From NCBI GenBank assembly GCA_030407085.1, contig CM059582.1:66794001-66858000 (forward strand): a stretch of DNA of 64,000 nt. The letters run 5' to 3'. Shown here piece after piece: positions 1 to 11,192 of this stretch. Position numbers and translations under genes: made by a program. Positions within the stretch are counted from its first letter, which is position 1. Every line of letters starts with the position of its first letter. Origin of the DNA: Trichopria drosophilae (lineage: Eukaryota > Arthropoda > Insecta > Hymenoptera > Diapriidae). Under the pieces are notes generated by a model that saw nothing but the letters and a program-made list of their open reading frames with translations, ran no database searches and had not been told where the DNA came from.

Positions 1-148
1 TAAGATTCAGATGAATTCGTATGTTTCGACGTTCCGCAAAGAATTTCATACTTATGCGTGGTATCAGGATGAGAACATTTTTGTAATTGTGTTAAGCGAA
101 CGTCTGTTTTATCTTTCATATTATTTAACAGTTTTTGCATTTTACTAA

Positions 149-2375
149 TAGTAGGGGAGGCCGCGATGCTAAATGTGTAGTCACTCGAGCGTCACCAGGA
201 CCTAGTGGGTTGTGAAGATTATATGCTAAAATGAAAAAAAGGTTATATGGTGTTTGGCGATTTTGTAGTGGGGAGAGCGTGTACGGGCTTCCAAAAATGT
301 AAAAAAAAAAAAACGATAAAAAAAATACTCGAGCGCGTCAGATATTAATAGCGTAGTCACGCAATGTGATTATGATGACAAAAAAATAAAAATCTGACGG
401 TTTGAATGGTGGGGTGGTCATAAAATTGATAAAAAAAAAAAATTAAAAAAAATTTATTCCAGCGCGTCAGATAGTTATAGGGGATGTTAAGTCAACCCTA
501 AGGTCCCCCTGTTATAAAAACTGACGATTTGGACGGGACCTAAGCTCGTGGTGAATTTCTGAAAATTAAAAAAAAAATCGTGACCTCGAAATACTCGAGC
601 GCGTCAGATTTTTTATGGGGAGGTTTAGTTGGATGTCCTGATCGTGCTGGTAAAAAATCTGATCATTATATTGAGGAGTTTTCTTAATCTGATGATTTAA
701 AATTTTTTTTCTGAATTGTTGAAATCTTTTGGCATCGGTTCTTGTTCTCACGAAAAACAATGGCTACAATTTGTTATTTTGGGGGTTTTGGGGTCATTGA
801 TTACAAACTTTATGGACATTATAAAATATTCAAAATGGCGGATTCAATATGGCGGACGAAAATAATAAAAAATGTTGGATTTATATGAAAATTTTTTTTT
901 ATTTCCAATTCGCCGTCTACTCGTCATCATCGCTGTAGTCATCTGATGAATAATCGTCGGATGAATAATCCTTAATATCATCAGATTCCGCCGTATCTGC
1001 GACAAGAAATGGTTATGATACTTTAACAAACTTTGATTCAGTCGATGATATTATAGTCCAGTCAAATTAGCCAATAAACTGAATGACATGACAAGGAAAT
1101 TTAAAGAACTACAATTTTTTCAAATGCATTCGAAGATGATGACGAAAATCGTAACAAAGAGACTTATTTTTAAGAAAGTAACAAAAAAAAAAACTTCAGC
1201 TTTTTTGACTGGGGTATTGTTACAGTATTAAATAGAAAACATACCAGTATTTGGAGTATCGCCTATAGTTTCTGCAGTTATAATGTCTTCGTACGCTGGT
1301 GGCAGCTGATCCCCGACGAACCAAGTCATTTCCAACTTTCCGTTGTTATTGGTCCAGCCGAAATCTGTTGGCGACAAGTCAAGAATGACTCGGTTGTGCG
1401 CATTTCTCCACAAGCATGTGATAAACGATGTTCTCAACAGATGCTGCCGTAACTCCGATTTACATGGTGGTAAATTGCATCCATCGTAATTGCGGACATT
1501 TAAATTAAAAGGTTGTGACACATCTGAGACTTTATAGGTGTTGTTAAAAATGTCCATTCTTGCACGGTTGACATCGCACGTGTGTTTCATTCCGTATAAC
1601 TGATAGATGAACTGTTCGATGGCATCAAATGAAGTATGGAGATTTTCTGGGCACAACTCTGCCAATGCCTCTTGGAGAACGTCCGAATTCATAAATATCT
1701 TAAATTGCTTCTTCTTTCCTCGTCTATAAAATGCTGGATTAAAATCGCAGCCTGTCAGCGCATGTAAGGCAGGTAGCGCTTTACAAACGAGTGGCCCATG
1801 CTTAAGAAAAAGTTCCGAAACGTTAATATATCGGCGTGCATTGCCGACTCCAAGGTCCAGCCATATTTTTATGAGATATGTATAGAGAAAGACTGAAAAG
1901 GAAGCCAGGGTCGTAGTAAGTAATACCGAATCCCGGGCGGAGCGCGTTCGCTCATTATATTAGCGATTTTAGCTGCTTCGTCACACGGCAATCGTCAGAT
2001 AATATTATTTTCGTGATCCTTGAGTAATTTCCTTCAAATATCTTGTAATAAAAATCGCGCTCGAGTATTTCAAGGTCACGATTTTTTTTTGCAACTTTCT
2101 GCCGCTCCCATTTTCTTGCGTCACACTCAAATCGTCAGATTATTGAAATTTACACATTTCATAAGTAACTTAACACACCTTATCTTAATCTGACGCGCTC
2201 GAGTATTTCGAACGATCGATTTTTTTTACTAAACTGACGAGCTCCCCTAAGCGCGCGTCACTATATAGAGATTTAATATTTGGTAGGGGTACTTATTAGG
2301 GTGTAAGCTATCCCCCATATGTTTTTCAGACGCGCTCGAGTCACTACCGAAATCCCCGCTTGGGCTCCCCTACTA
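149..2375 (-). mobile_element. Academ-like DNA transposon, internally decayed
   Basis: The left end reads TAGTAGGGGAG (149-159) and the right end is its reverse complement CTCCCCTACTA (2365-2375). A TAA target duplication lies at 146-148 and 2376-2378. Inside each end is a set of oppositely oriented copies of the word ACTCGAGCGCGTCAG: left at 327, 593 and a degenerate copy near 457, right at about 2055, 2191 and 2327. A poly-A/T run and the word TCGTGACCTCGA beside the motif are also mirrored (570-607 against 2055-2090). The boundaries are confirmed because removal restores the reading frame of the interrupted ORF. The element encodes a PIN/XPG-type nuclease fragment. Academ elements are known for 3-4-bp duplications and an XPG-type nuclease, so Academ is the best guess. 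No DDE transposase was found. Confidence 0.7.
1228..2010 (-). pseudogene. PIN/XPG-like nuclease fragment of the Academ-like element
   Basis: Reading from about 2010 downwards, the protein contains a DEAAKIAN segment, then after a frame change a DSVLL segment, IWLDLGVGNARRYI, and LPALHALTGCDFNPAFYRRG (about 1733-1792). It continues in one frame to the stop at 1228 with LPPCKSELRQHLL and a W-x2-AH box. The TGCD motif, preceded by an acidic DTDV-like box, is the hallmark of a widespread transposon-associated nuclease family in animals related to FEN1/XPG PIN-fold nucleases. The N-terminal third is missing and there is at least one frameshift near 1925-1935. The last 154 codons are intact. Family membership rests on recognised motifs; the Academ link is inference from the terminal structure. 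Confidence 0.65.
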
Positions 2376-3785
2376 TAATATATGCACCTCGTGCGTGCAT
2401 GCACCATTTTACTATGTTCTCTGCTTCAAGCCTAGCACCTTCAATGAACTCATTTGTCAAAACTTTTGTAATATTTTGAATGACAAATTCTGTGCCGCTT
2501 TTTCTTTTTATTGCTGTTTTAAATTTTGTATTAATTTCTGTAGAACGTCAACGATCGGTTTGAAATTTATTATATTTCTTACGAATTCATTGGCACACTG
2601 TATTTTGCTGTTCTTTCTTATTAAAATATATTGTTTTCTTTCCTGAAAGTATATAATCTTTATTTTCATTGTAAAATGCCTTTTTGTCACATAATATGTG
2701 GCCTCTCTTGAAATCGTAAACCTGTTTTGCTTTTGAACGTATTCTATCTGTATTTTTATTACAATATTCTTTCATTCTTGATAAATTCGCTTCTTTTTGT
2801 TTCTTATATGATTTCCTATTTTGTGAATTATTTTGCTCTCGTTTTTCAGAGTCATCTGTAGAATTTTTTACAACAGAGCCCAGACTTCCATGTAACGTGC
2901 CAATAGATTTAGATGTATAGGAATACCCGGATTCATTATTTGGTAGAATTGTTGAAACCCTACGATTTAATAGACAGCTGTACGCGGAAAATATTTTAGT
3001 TTCAATAGCATTCAGTGTATTTATAACTATATTATTATTTTCTTTAAATGATTGCAAATGCATATTACTTTCAAAACTTGCCATTACCGGTGATTTCAAT
3101 TCAATGTGTTGGGTTTCTTTATGGAAATGTGGAAATCCTTTCAACACATTACTTTCCAATATGTAACGTAAATGTGATCGCATTAAAAGGCGATCGAATT
3201 GTACATTTTCCGGCTTCTTTTGAAGTGCAAAAGAGACGACAAAAGCGATAGCGAACACTCCGTAATCGTTCGCATTGCTTTAATTTTGTACGTCTGAAAA
3301 TTGAATCGGGTTTTCGTGAAATGAATAGAAGGGGTATAAATGCCGCAGGTACACTAAATGATCTCTATGTACTTCCTATAAATTGAACGAATCATATACG
3401 GTTATAGGCACAGTATCATAATAAACGCATACCCAGTGCGTATTTGTACCGGTATCAGAACTATGTAATATTTGGATCTGTTTTTCGTTTGGATTTACCG
3501 GAGAAATCTGTTCAGGGAGTTGCACAAGAAGTGTCGATTGAGGGGAATATGCAGTACATTATCTTAATATCCATGAAAATTTATCAATATGAGTATCTTG
3601 CAATCTATGACCTACAGATTCATCGTTTAGTCCTGCATTGATAAAATAGGATAAAATAGGCATTCTTGGAAGTTGTCCGTCATTCTTTCCACGTTTTGAA
3701 GGTATCGAAGGTGGTTGGCACGAATGTAGCACTCTTTTCTTCGCATTTATTTTTAATTTACTTTCCTTAATTTTTGTTTCAGAGA

Positions 3786-4031
3786 ACCCATGGCGTGATG
3801 GTCGCGCGGGCTAAGGCGTCAGTCTTAGTCCGCCCGAACTGAACGTCGCGAAGGTTCCGAGTTCGAATCCCCGTCCGTGCAATTTTCTCTGCTTATGTCC
3901 AGTGTGGAATAACTGGGGAACTTTGCTATACCTCTAACTATACCTCTCCACCCGAGAGCCGACCCGCGAATAGGCATCTAAGTCATTAAAGCGGGGGAAA
4001 ATTCCAAATCCTTTATCCTTTTTATCCTTAA
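3786..4031 (+). mobile_element. tRNA-derived SINE
   Basis: The head (about 3787-3882) resembles a tRNA. It has an A-box-like TGGTCGCGCGG near 3800 and a strong B-box GAGTTCGAATCCCC near 3859-3872. A tRNA-unrelated body follows to about 4005, then a tail of short ATCCTTT/TTATCC repeats (about 4007-4030). A 9-bp target duplication TTTCAGAGA is present at 3777-3785 and 4032-4040. The sequence after the insertion (4032-4110) is duplicated at 5641-5716 without a SINE. Pol III transcription and LINE-dependent movement are inferred from the family type. Confidence 0.75.
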
Positions 4032-4112
4032 TTTCAGAGACGCGTTCATTGTCAGAAGAAGTTATATATTATCTTTCGATAATTTTCTATTATTCAAGCA
4101 GCTAGATAGATA
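4032..4112. repeat. Duplicated segment, copy 1 (SINE-associated)
   Basis: About 80 bp beginning TTTCAGAGACGCGTTCATTG and ending near ATTCAAGCAGCTA is nearly identical to 5641-5718. Similarity does not extend clearly upstream of the SINE. Confidence 0.7.
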
Positions 4113-4313
4113 TAGATATAGGTGTATATTTCTCTCTTAATTAGGATACACTGCCCTATTGACAGGGAGTTCCGAGTACAAAAAAAAATTACAATTTTTC
4201 GCATCTGAGAATATAAACAAAATATATCGCATTTAGTTGACGCATAGAAGAAATACGGAACATTTAATTGAACGAAATTTAGCCGCCGAGTAGCAACGCT
4301 CTCCTCGCAAAAA

Positions 4314-5190
4314 TTACTCTAACATAGTTTTGTACAATAGTTTTGCAGACTGCGCATCGCTATTACATACTAAAGAACACAAAAGTCCGGCCGAGTGAAA
4401 CTGATGCTGATTTAAAACATAGGAAAACTGTGCGGCGGGGGGAACAAGCAAAGGGCTCTTAGACAAAATTAACGTCTCGCTTGCCTTTAAGTTACAAAGC
4501 GTACACTGCATAGACGGATTATATTGATATTTGTTCCCGGCAACGTAAAACGATCGCTTATGAATGGTCGCAAGCCTTAATTGAATCTTTACTCTAAGAA
4601 AGTGCAGGGGCAGGCGACGAGGATACGGGGTATACCACGAGTCAGAAGTAAGACGGTTAATCCGTAACTGGACCGAATCAAATGTATAATATGATCTAAG
4701 GTCGTTCCCCCTACAAGTCTAAGCAAATGTATCGACGATATGCTGACCTGACTTTTCCCAGTGCTCCGCGATAAAATTGAGCCACAGTTCGCTTGCGCCT
4801 GCCCTGTCCAGTAGAGACTTTAACTGGAACGCCCAATTGAATGCATCGTTCAAAAGCGGAAATGATGTCAACTCCTTTACCCGGAGAAGTAACAATTTGG
4901 GCAGCCTGGAGACCGGCAGCTTAAGAGTTTTAATAACCCATTTAACAGTTCTTGACAGAATTTCTACCGCAATGGGCAAAATACCAAGTTCTAAGCACAC
5001 CAGATGGGCCGGAGTATTTCTAGGCAGGTTAAAAAGTTTTCTAAAAAAGCCTATCTGCATGGACTTCAACCTGTCCAAATAACGAAGGGCCCAGAAAGGC
5101 GCTGCATAAAGCAGAACGGAGATAATCATTGCGTTATACAGCTTCCAGAACCAGGCCCAGGCATCAGGCAATATCGCGCTCGGACCACGT
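4314..5190 (-). pseudogene. Non-LTR retrotransposon reverse transcriptase, C-terminal fragment (copy 1)
   Basis: From 5171 downwards the protein reads ISVLLYAAPFWALRYLD, then FFRKLFNLPRNTPAHLVCLELG. This is the conserved stretch that follows the RT thumb in many insect LINE ORF2 proteins. After a stop near 4719 and a frame change the C-terminal domain continues, with LPLHFLRVKIQLRLATIH and a CTLC zinc-knuckle start near 4490-4505, ending at 4314. The 5' side stops abruptly near 5190, as in typical 5' truncation, so no catalytic FADD-type box is present. A related copy lies at 26196-28202 on the plus strand. The clade (Jockey, CR1 or I-like) cannot be fixed from this part. Confidence 0.75.
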
Positions 5191-5640
5191 TTCGGAAAAA
5201 TTTAAAATTTTGTACGACGAACAAAATACATTATTTTTTATATTATAAACACCACGTGCATTCCACAATACTAACTTAAAGGTGCTTTCGGAATTCTTTT
5301 TAATCGATTTAGAACTAGAGGCGACGCTTAAAGAGGACACAATAGAAACGCTAAGGGACGGCGAGGTGAAGCTTATATGAGGTAGACGGGGATTAATTAA
5401 AAATTTTGGCCGGAAGAATCAGTGTCCATTAAAGGTGGCCGGTTATAAGGACTCTTGCGGCGCTGCTGAGAATTAGCAGGGTTAGTAGTTCTGCGGGATG
5501 CCGACGTGACCCTTCGGACCACTTAAACCAGACATTGTTTATACAAATTGATAAAACTTTTTGCTTAAACGGCTCGCCGTCACTTTGAAGAAACAAATCT
5601 TCCGTCGGAGTCAGTGTTGTTCGAGAAGTGTGTTTCATAA

Positions 5641-5718
5641 TTTCAGAGACGCGTTCATTGTCAGAAGAAGTTATATATTATCTTTCGGTCATTTTCTTTT
5701 ATTCAAGCAGCTATATGA
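5641..5718. repeat. Duplicated segment, copy 2 (no SINE)
   Basis: This copy matches 4032-4110 with few differences. It keeps the TTTCAGAGA word only once, so it shows the pre-insertion state of the SINE target. Confidence 0.7.
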
Positions 5719-5819
5719 GTCGATTATTGCAGTATTTGCATCGTAATAAACACACGCCCAATACGTACGATTATTTTTTTTATCATAAGTTGGCAATATC
5801 TGTATATGAAGGGTACACG

Positions 5820-6098
5820 GGAAAAACGAGGTTTGTCCATTTCAGATAATTTTGAGAAAATGTGAATTTTATTGTTAAATTTACTATTAAAAATTGTCCT
5901 AATTTTATACAGAAAAAATTGCTTGCTCATGTTGTTTTTAAATATATTTTATATGATTTCTCGTTATTACAGAATTTTTCCACTCAACATAATAACCAGT
6001 TTATAAACAAAATGAAAGTAAACTGGAAATCATGGAAAAATGAGGAATGTCCATGATAAAGGGGATTGTCCATCAAAAAAACGAGGAATGTCCAACAA
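5820..6098. repeat. Left array of GAGGAATGTCCA-type motifs
   Basis: Variants occur at about 5826 (GAGGTTTGTCCA), 6043 (GAGGAATGTCCA), 6062 (GGGGATTGTCCA) and 6082 (GAGGAATGTCCA), all in the same orientation. Three of them lie within 55 bp. A mirrored array lies at 7199-7258. Confidence 0.55.
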
Positions 6099-6218
6099 AT
6101 CAAAGAAATTAATACATTTCGCGTTTTAACATTTAACATTCTGCGTTTAACACTTTACGTACTAATTTTATATTTTAGATAACATAATTAACAACTCATC
6201 AATTACGTCTTTCGATCG

Positions 6219-6799
6219 TTATTGTTTTGAATTCTGTTTTTTTAATCTTGATGATGTTCTTCGACCGTCAGTCGATTTCTTCTCTTTTATTTCCGTAGGT
6301 TGAACAGTTTTTAATTGTTTAGAAACTTTTTGAATTTTTCTTGGAGATGCAATCATTATCTCAATTTGGCGCTTTCGTTTTTTAGTCTTAAGGTTAGAAG
6401 TCATCTTCGGAAGCAAAGTATAAAATTCTTAAACGGCCTCTCCGCAACATTCGTATATTTATCAAAGCTAATTACAATTAAAAATTAAAATATAAAGAAT
6501 CAGCTAATTATATAAATAATAAACGGATATCTCAGTCAAAGAATGCGGTAAATTGATATTTTAATAATTTATGTACCTTCGTATTTTACTGATGGGAGCT
6601 TAAATTCTCCAAATTGCACGTTAGGATCAACTGATGGTTCAGAAGATGTTATATCCAATACACTAAAATGACCATAATATGTCGATCTGAATTTAACCTG
6701 ACGTGGTTGCTCTTTTTCATCAATTAGTTCTTTTATCGATCTTATCTTAAATGGACAAATTTTTTTATTTTCACCATCAGTATTACTGTCTTCTTCCAT
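6219..6799 (-). CDS. Two-exon gene for a small basic protein, function unknown
   Basis: Exon 1 spans 6799-6577 and starts at an ATG in a good Kozak context (GACCATGG). The donor is AAG|GTACAT and the acceptor TTTAAG|AATTTT. The 149-bp intron (6576-6428) is AT-rich. Exon 2 spans 6427-6219. Exon lengths (223 + 209) give exactly 144 codons including the stop, and the frame is open across the junction, so the splice model is well supported. The 143-residue product has an acidic N-terminus (MEEDSNTDGENK), a middle part containing YGHFSVLDI, and a strongly basic C-terminal half with TKKRKRQ, ASPRK and GRRTSSRLKKQ, consistent with nuclear localisation. I do not recognise the family. The mirrored motif arrays on both sides raise the possibility that it is carried by, or derived from, a DNA transposon. 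Confidence 0.55.
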
Positions 6800-7198
6800 G
6801 GTCAATAAATATAACTTACTCCGATTCGCGTGACGTATAATATAATTACGCGTGACAAACTTAAACTGAATTAAAAATAAACAAAAGCCCAATACTGCGT
6901 CCAAATAGTACACTGTTGTACTTGCGTTATATGTATACAAACAATGCTTATATTCAAACAATTTTCCTGTAAACGGTAGTACAATCTATTCATAATGTTA
7001 TATGACATACAATTTTTAATGTACATACAATTTTCATAATCGGCAGGGATTTGTAATATCTAATAATTTTTAAAATATCTCCATATTCATATTTAATCAT
7101 TCAAATACATAAAAAAACATGAAAAACATTAATATTAATTTAAAGGAGAACAAAATTCATATAAATATTTATTACTAATAATGACATTCTCTTCTTTC

Positions 7199-7258
7199 CG
7201 TGGACTATCCCCCTTTTTGTTGGCCTTTCCCCTTTGTAGTTGGACAATCCTCTTTTTT
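7199..7258. repeat. Right array of the same motif, inverted
   Basis: TGGACTATCCCCC (7201), TTGGCCTTTCCCC (7220) and TTGGACAATCCTC (7240) are reverse-complement variants of the motif in the left array at 5820-6098. The spacing is about 20 bp. Confidence 0.55.
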
Positions 7259-7399
7259 CACTTTGATACGATTTTTTTAAACGGCTATCCGACACACGCA
7301 TCTACATTTTTTTGGCCCAAAGTTAAGTATAAAGTGAAAAACACTTCAAAAAGTATCAATTCCATTGCTTATCTCAATGTGAGTTGTGACTAAAAGTCT

Positions 7400-7990
7400 A
7401 CTTATATTTAAATATAACGAGTTAGGTAGATGTCGCTGCGTTGATGAAAGGAAAGCGCGGCCTTGTCTATTCATATTTTGAAGTTGCTGCAGGATAGACC
7501 AGTATCGAATTGGTGCTTAGGCAGATCAAAACAACACACATTAATGTATAAATCCATTCTTGGAATACAGATGCTGTATGTAAACAAGTCCGGAAGCGCA
7601 CTCTATTTCTGCTGAGACGGAATTTCGCGGTCGCCAATATTGTTTGCGTGCGCCATCTAAATTTTTGAAAACCACGCGTAGCTTCTGCCCAAAATTTTGT
7701 TCAGTTGCTATCAAGCTTTGTTAACAACCGGTCGATTGAGCGAATTTGGAGTCCGCGGCGTGCGTCGTTTCGATTTTCGATTCCACTCGTGACTCTGCGA
7801 AATACTAAGTTTCCGCGAGTTCGCATCGTGCGGAAAAGGATACATTTAATCGCTCAATGCTCAGAGTTACGTAAAAGTAGTGGCAAAATAAATCTACATT
7901 CGACCCAATCCACGTGTCGCTTATTTTCCACGCGTGTTTCCTGCACCTCTACAATTCTGCCGAATGCATAAATCGACAAATACAATTTCC
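7400..7990. other. No supported gene
   Basis: Mixed sequence with moderate GC (7440-7860) and short ORFs lacking recognisable motifs. I see no repeat or RNA structure that stands out. Confidence 0.4.
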
Positions 7991-8020
7991 ATTTCTTGGA
8001 ATGGGTCCATTGCATGGGCG

Positions 8021-8250
8021 TTGGGAAGCGGGACATAGGCATCCCATGTTAAAGAGGTAACTAGATCGGTCAAGAAATCACGTGGGGTACTTAGACCTTG
8101 GGGACCTTGCTACAATTCTTCATTCTGATTAGTTATGTATTGTAAGGAATTAAAAAGTTATAGCCAGCCCCTATTACCGCAGGATTAATCGACTGATGAC
8201 CTAGTTGCTTTTTTAACATGGGATGCCTATGTCCCACTTCCCAACGTCCA
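8021..8250. mobile_element. Small inverted-repeat (MITE-like) element
   Basis: About 55 bp beginning GGCGTTGGGAAGCGGGACAT (8021-8075) is repeated in reverse complement at about 8190-8246, separated by about 110 bp. The right arm runs into ACCCTGTATATG, an end seen on several other elements here. The GCCATGTTAAA-type core also resembles 12747-12760. Confidence 0.6.
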
Positions 8251-8699
8251 CCCTGTATATGTATACTTATGCACCAGGGTGCATCGAAAAAATCGATTTT
8301 TCGAAAATCGAAATGCATTAGTGCGGAAGAAGTAGGTTTTAGCGACAGGAATACGTGGGCGAAAGTCCTAGGCTGAGAAACAATATTTTCTGTTCCGGCA
8401 AACGCCTTGAAATTTAACATTGGATTTTAAATGAGAAATCATTTTTTGTTCGTTGTTGCACGATAACTACATAGATAAAAATGGTACTCGAGATGTTTTT
8501 TCTTTAACGAATTCCTCACTCTTTTCCGCATAATTTGACAGATTTTGAAGTTGACAACAAAATTTTCCTGATGTTTTATTAGATTTTGAATGTTGCCATT
8601 TTTAAACTAAAAAAAATACATCATCAAATCATCTCGATATCTTCCGAAAAAGTACCTACGGATTATTGACCCCGTTATTGAAAGAAATTGATATTTTGC

Positions 8700-9165
8700 A
8701 TCTGCAGAAAATATTCTGCTTTCTATGCTAACAGATGACAGGAAAAATATTAGAATGCTGGCTGTAAATAGAATTCTTGTTGGGATTGTGTGTGCTAAAA
8801 ACGAAAGAAATAAGCTCCGACAGTTTTCAGTACCGCGGATAAACTTTGATGCAGATGAATATTATAATATGATTGATTAGTCTGAAGCTTATGATCGTAT
8901 CCCACCGGTTTTCAATATTATAATAAGAATAGATTAGAAGAAATGTTTTTACAAGAATTTATACCAACGAATTGGATTTTACAGAATTTCCGTGTCATAT
9001 ACAAGCGGACGAACGCACGGTAAAGTTGGTATCAGAGGCTTCAAATGCAGTAATAGGGACCGAGGCACGTAATAATTATATCGCATGCACATTAAAATCT
9101 CGCGAAATAATGCCTAAATTTAATACCAACAAAAATTTACAGCCATATATATACAGCCATCGAAA
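8700..9165 (+). pseudogene. Broken transposon-associated ORF (FPCHIQ.ER family)
   Basis: The first frame (about 8706-8878) reads DDRKNIRMLAVNRILVG and PRINFDADEYYNMID and ends in TAG. The second part (8972-9165, after a frame change) reads EFPCHIQADERTVKLVSEAS and ends with TLKSREIMPKF. The PCHTQ-x-ER-x-VKLVTEAS signature recurs in many insect repetitive ORFs of unknown function. A stop, a second stop near 8935 and a frameshift make this a pseudogene. No catalytic assignment is possible. Confidence 0.5.
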
Positions 9166-9557
9166 GCACAGATTACATTTAGGATTGCACTTCTGACATT
9201 TTCGGGTAGTCGACAACAAAATTTGTTATTGTACATAGTTTATTAAAATGTTTAAAAATAAATTCCATTAAAATAACGAACTATCTCACAATCGAAAATA
9301 ATACAGACGTCATCTGTGATTCCCACGGTAGTATAAATGTAACTAAAATAAATATTTATTAATACATTTATATTAAATTATTTATTTTACAATTAATCCC
9401 TAGTACAATTATCCGCAATTGCAGTTAGGAGCATCTAGACCTTCAATTTTCTTCTGGCATTCCTTTGTTTGTACCTTTGTATCGCCACGACAACCTCTCA
9501 TTGTTTTTTTTCTTTGTAATGCACAGAAAAATATATTTAAATTTTGCAATTAAATAA

Positions 9558-9692
9558 GGTAAACGTACCAATAGCAAGACATGAACCTATAATAGGACAG
9601 TCTAATCGACGTGTCCTTTGACTTCAAACAAGTGTCAAAATTGGTTATGTTGTCTAGTTATAGGTTCATGTTTGGCTCTTAGTACGTTTACC
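9558..9692. mobile_element. Hairpin MITE
   Basis: The left arm GGTAAACGTACCAATAGCAA.. with ATGAACCTATAA (9558-9593) is mirrored by TTATAGGTTCATG..TAGTACGTTTACC (9657-9692). The loop is about 63 bp. No coding capacity is present. Confidence 0.65.
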
Positions 9693-10201
9693 ATATATAC
9701 AAAATTTGGCTTATATATAATAAATGTACCTATTTTATTCTCAGAGTCAACATTGGTTTATCCGTTGGTGGACGACTCTTGCTCTAACGGCTTTACCTCA
9801 TTTTTATCTTCCATCTTTTAACCTATAAATTGTAAATTAATTATTATATTTAAAAACTTAATTATTTTCGCATATCGAGTTTTGAAGGTCACTAAAAAGT
9901 AATTTGATTTGATCTATTTAAACGTACTTTTTTATTACCATTCCAAATTTTTCGCGAAGAATTAGTTACCGTGGAGTAACAACGTTTTCCATATAACGCT
10001 GTTCTTAATACGGGGTAGAGCACGTACACAATTACACCGGTGGCCGAATCGGTGTAAGGAGTAGAATGCGCTATTAATTCCCTCTTTCACCGGTAGGATC
10101 ACACACGGCGGATTAACAGGGCGAATTTATTCTCACAAACGCTCTTCCGTTTGTAATGAATGATATTATTTTAATATATTGTATCCTACTAGATATTTAA
10201 C

Positions 10202-10202
<1 letters not shown>

Positions 10203-10244
<42 letters not shown>
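10203..10244. repeat. (GA)n microsatellite
   Basis: Uninterrupted GA dinucleotides of about 40 bp. Confidence 0.95.
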
Positions 10245-10245
<1 letters not shown>

Positions 10246-10249
10246 GACT

Positions 10250-11110
10250 GAGTGACATCCAAAGAAGGATCAAGAAAACTTATCCACCAATGGGAGCGCA
10301 CGAAGTTGTGCGGCTACCGTGCGTCAGTTATTACTTCGATCACACTAGCGCCATCCTGTGGCGAACTACTTTAGTCTGGCCGAGAAGAAGGAGACTTCCC
10401 ATTTCGTCGTTGATCAAGAGAGTCGGTCTCATGGTCGCCTGTACCATTGTCGGTTCGTGTCGATATTGCCATGAGTTAATTTCGCGCTCAGCAGTGTTGT
10501 GTATAAAATCTTATTTTCTTGAGTTTTCCGGACGGGAAACTCCAAATGCCTTCTAACGCGGCGAAAGGACAATCGTTTGATCTTCGTATTCGGTCGAACG
10601 CGGCCGCGAATCGGACATATTTTCGAACTGCCCAAAATGGCGTCTACCAGTCGAGTGGCGTCCTTTTCAGGATTGCCTGTTTAAAATTATCGGCTGACGT
10701 ATGTTTATTGTATTTTCGAAGATGAATTGTATTAAGTGCTATGTATTTAATTTTGACTGTGTGCGATGACACGTATGTAAGATCGTTAATTATTTTTGAA
10801 TTCGAAAATCGCGAATGCGAAACGATATTTTTCTCTTCTCGGAGATTGTGGAAAGAGACGTTATGATTATATATATTTATATTATATCTGACCAATTACA
10901 TGAATATTATCGGAGAATAAAATTATTGAGTATATCAATCATGACTTTTTTTTCTGTATCTAACTGTAGCATACCGAAAAGGAGCTATTGTTACACGTTA
11001 TTGCTTTAAACGTTTGCTGTTTGTATATATTACGTAGTTCCTGACCAGATCCGGTGCTCGACTATATACGAACTTTGGTCATTGTTCCGTATTCTCGTTA
11101 TCGCCGAGGT
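10250..11110. other. No supported gene; moderately GC-rich segment
   Basis: 10290-10700 has higher GC than its surroundings and short ORFs without motifs. A possible donor (CCAG|GTATTA near 11120) with a possible acceptor (TATATTTCAG, ending about 11191) would join this region to the R1-like ORF. Confidence 0.3.
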
Positions 11111-11192
11111 TCCAGACCAGGTATTAATTGCGTTTAAATTCTTAATTTCAATTATTACATATTATTAAATACAAATGTTTATATATTTCAGA

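Larger units (their letters stand above)
1..3258 (-). pseudogene. Unassigned repetitive basic ORF, split by a transposon and running off the window
   Basis: A minus-strand reading frame starts near 3258 with a hydrophobic stretch and continues into a lysine/arginine-rich region around residues 140-220 that contains the repeat-like word KEANLSRMKEY. It meets an in-frame TGA after residue 223 and a second one a little further on, but stays recognisable to 2376 (ending ..HARGAY). If the element at 149-2375 and one copy of its 3-bp TAA duplication are removed, the same frame continues in phase through bases 148-1, ending ..LCGTSKHTNSSE at the window edge. This was therefore one coding region before the insertion. 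I think it belongs to a family of multi-copy ORFs seen in ant genomes, possibly carried by a large mobile element, but I cannot name a domain. Two stops plus the insertion make it a pseudogene. Confidence 0.6.

Noticed and set aside
10023..10110. A-box-like GGTGGCCGAATCGGTGTAAG suggesting a tRNA or SINE
   Set aside because: No B-box at the proper distance; the local CACCGGT words explain the resemblance.
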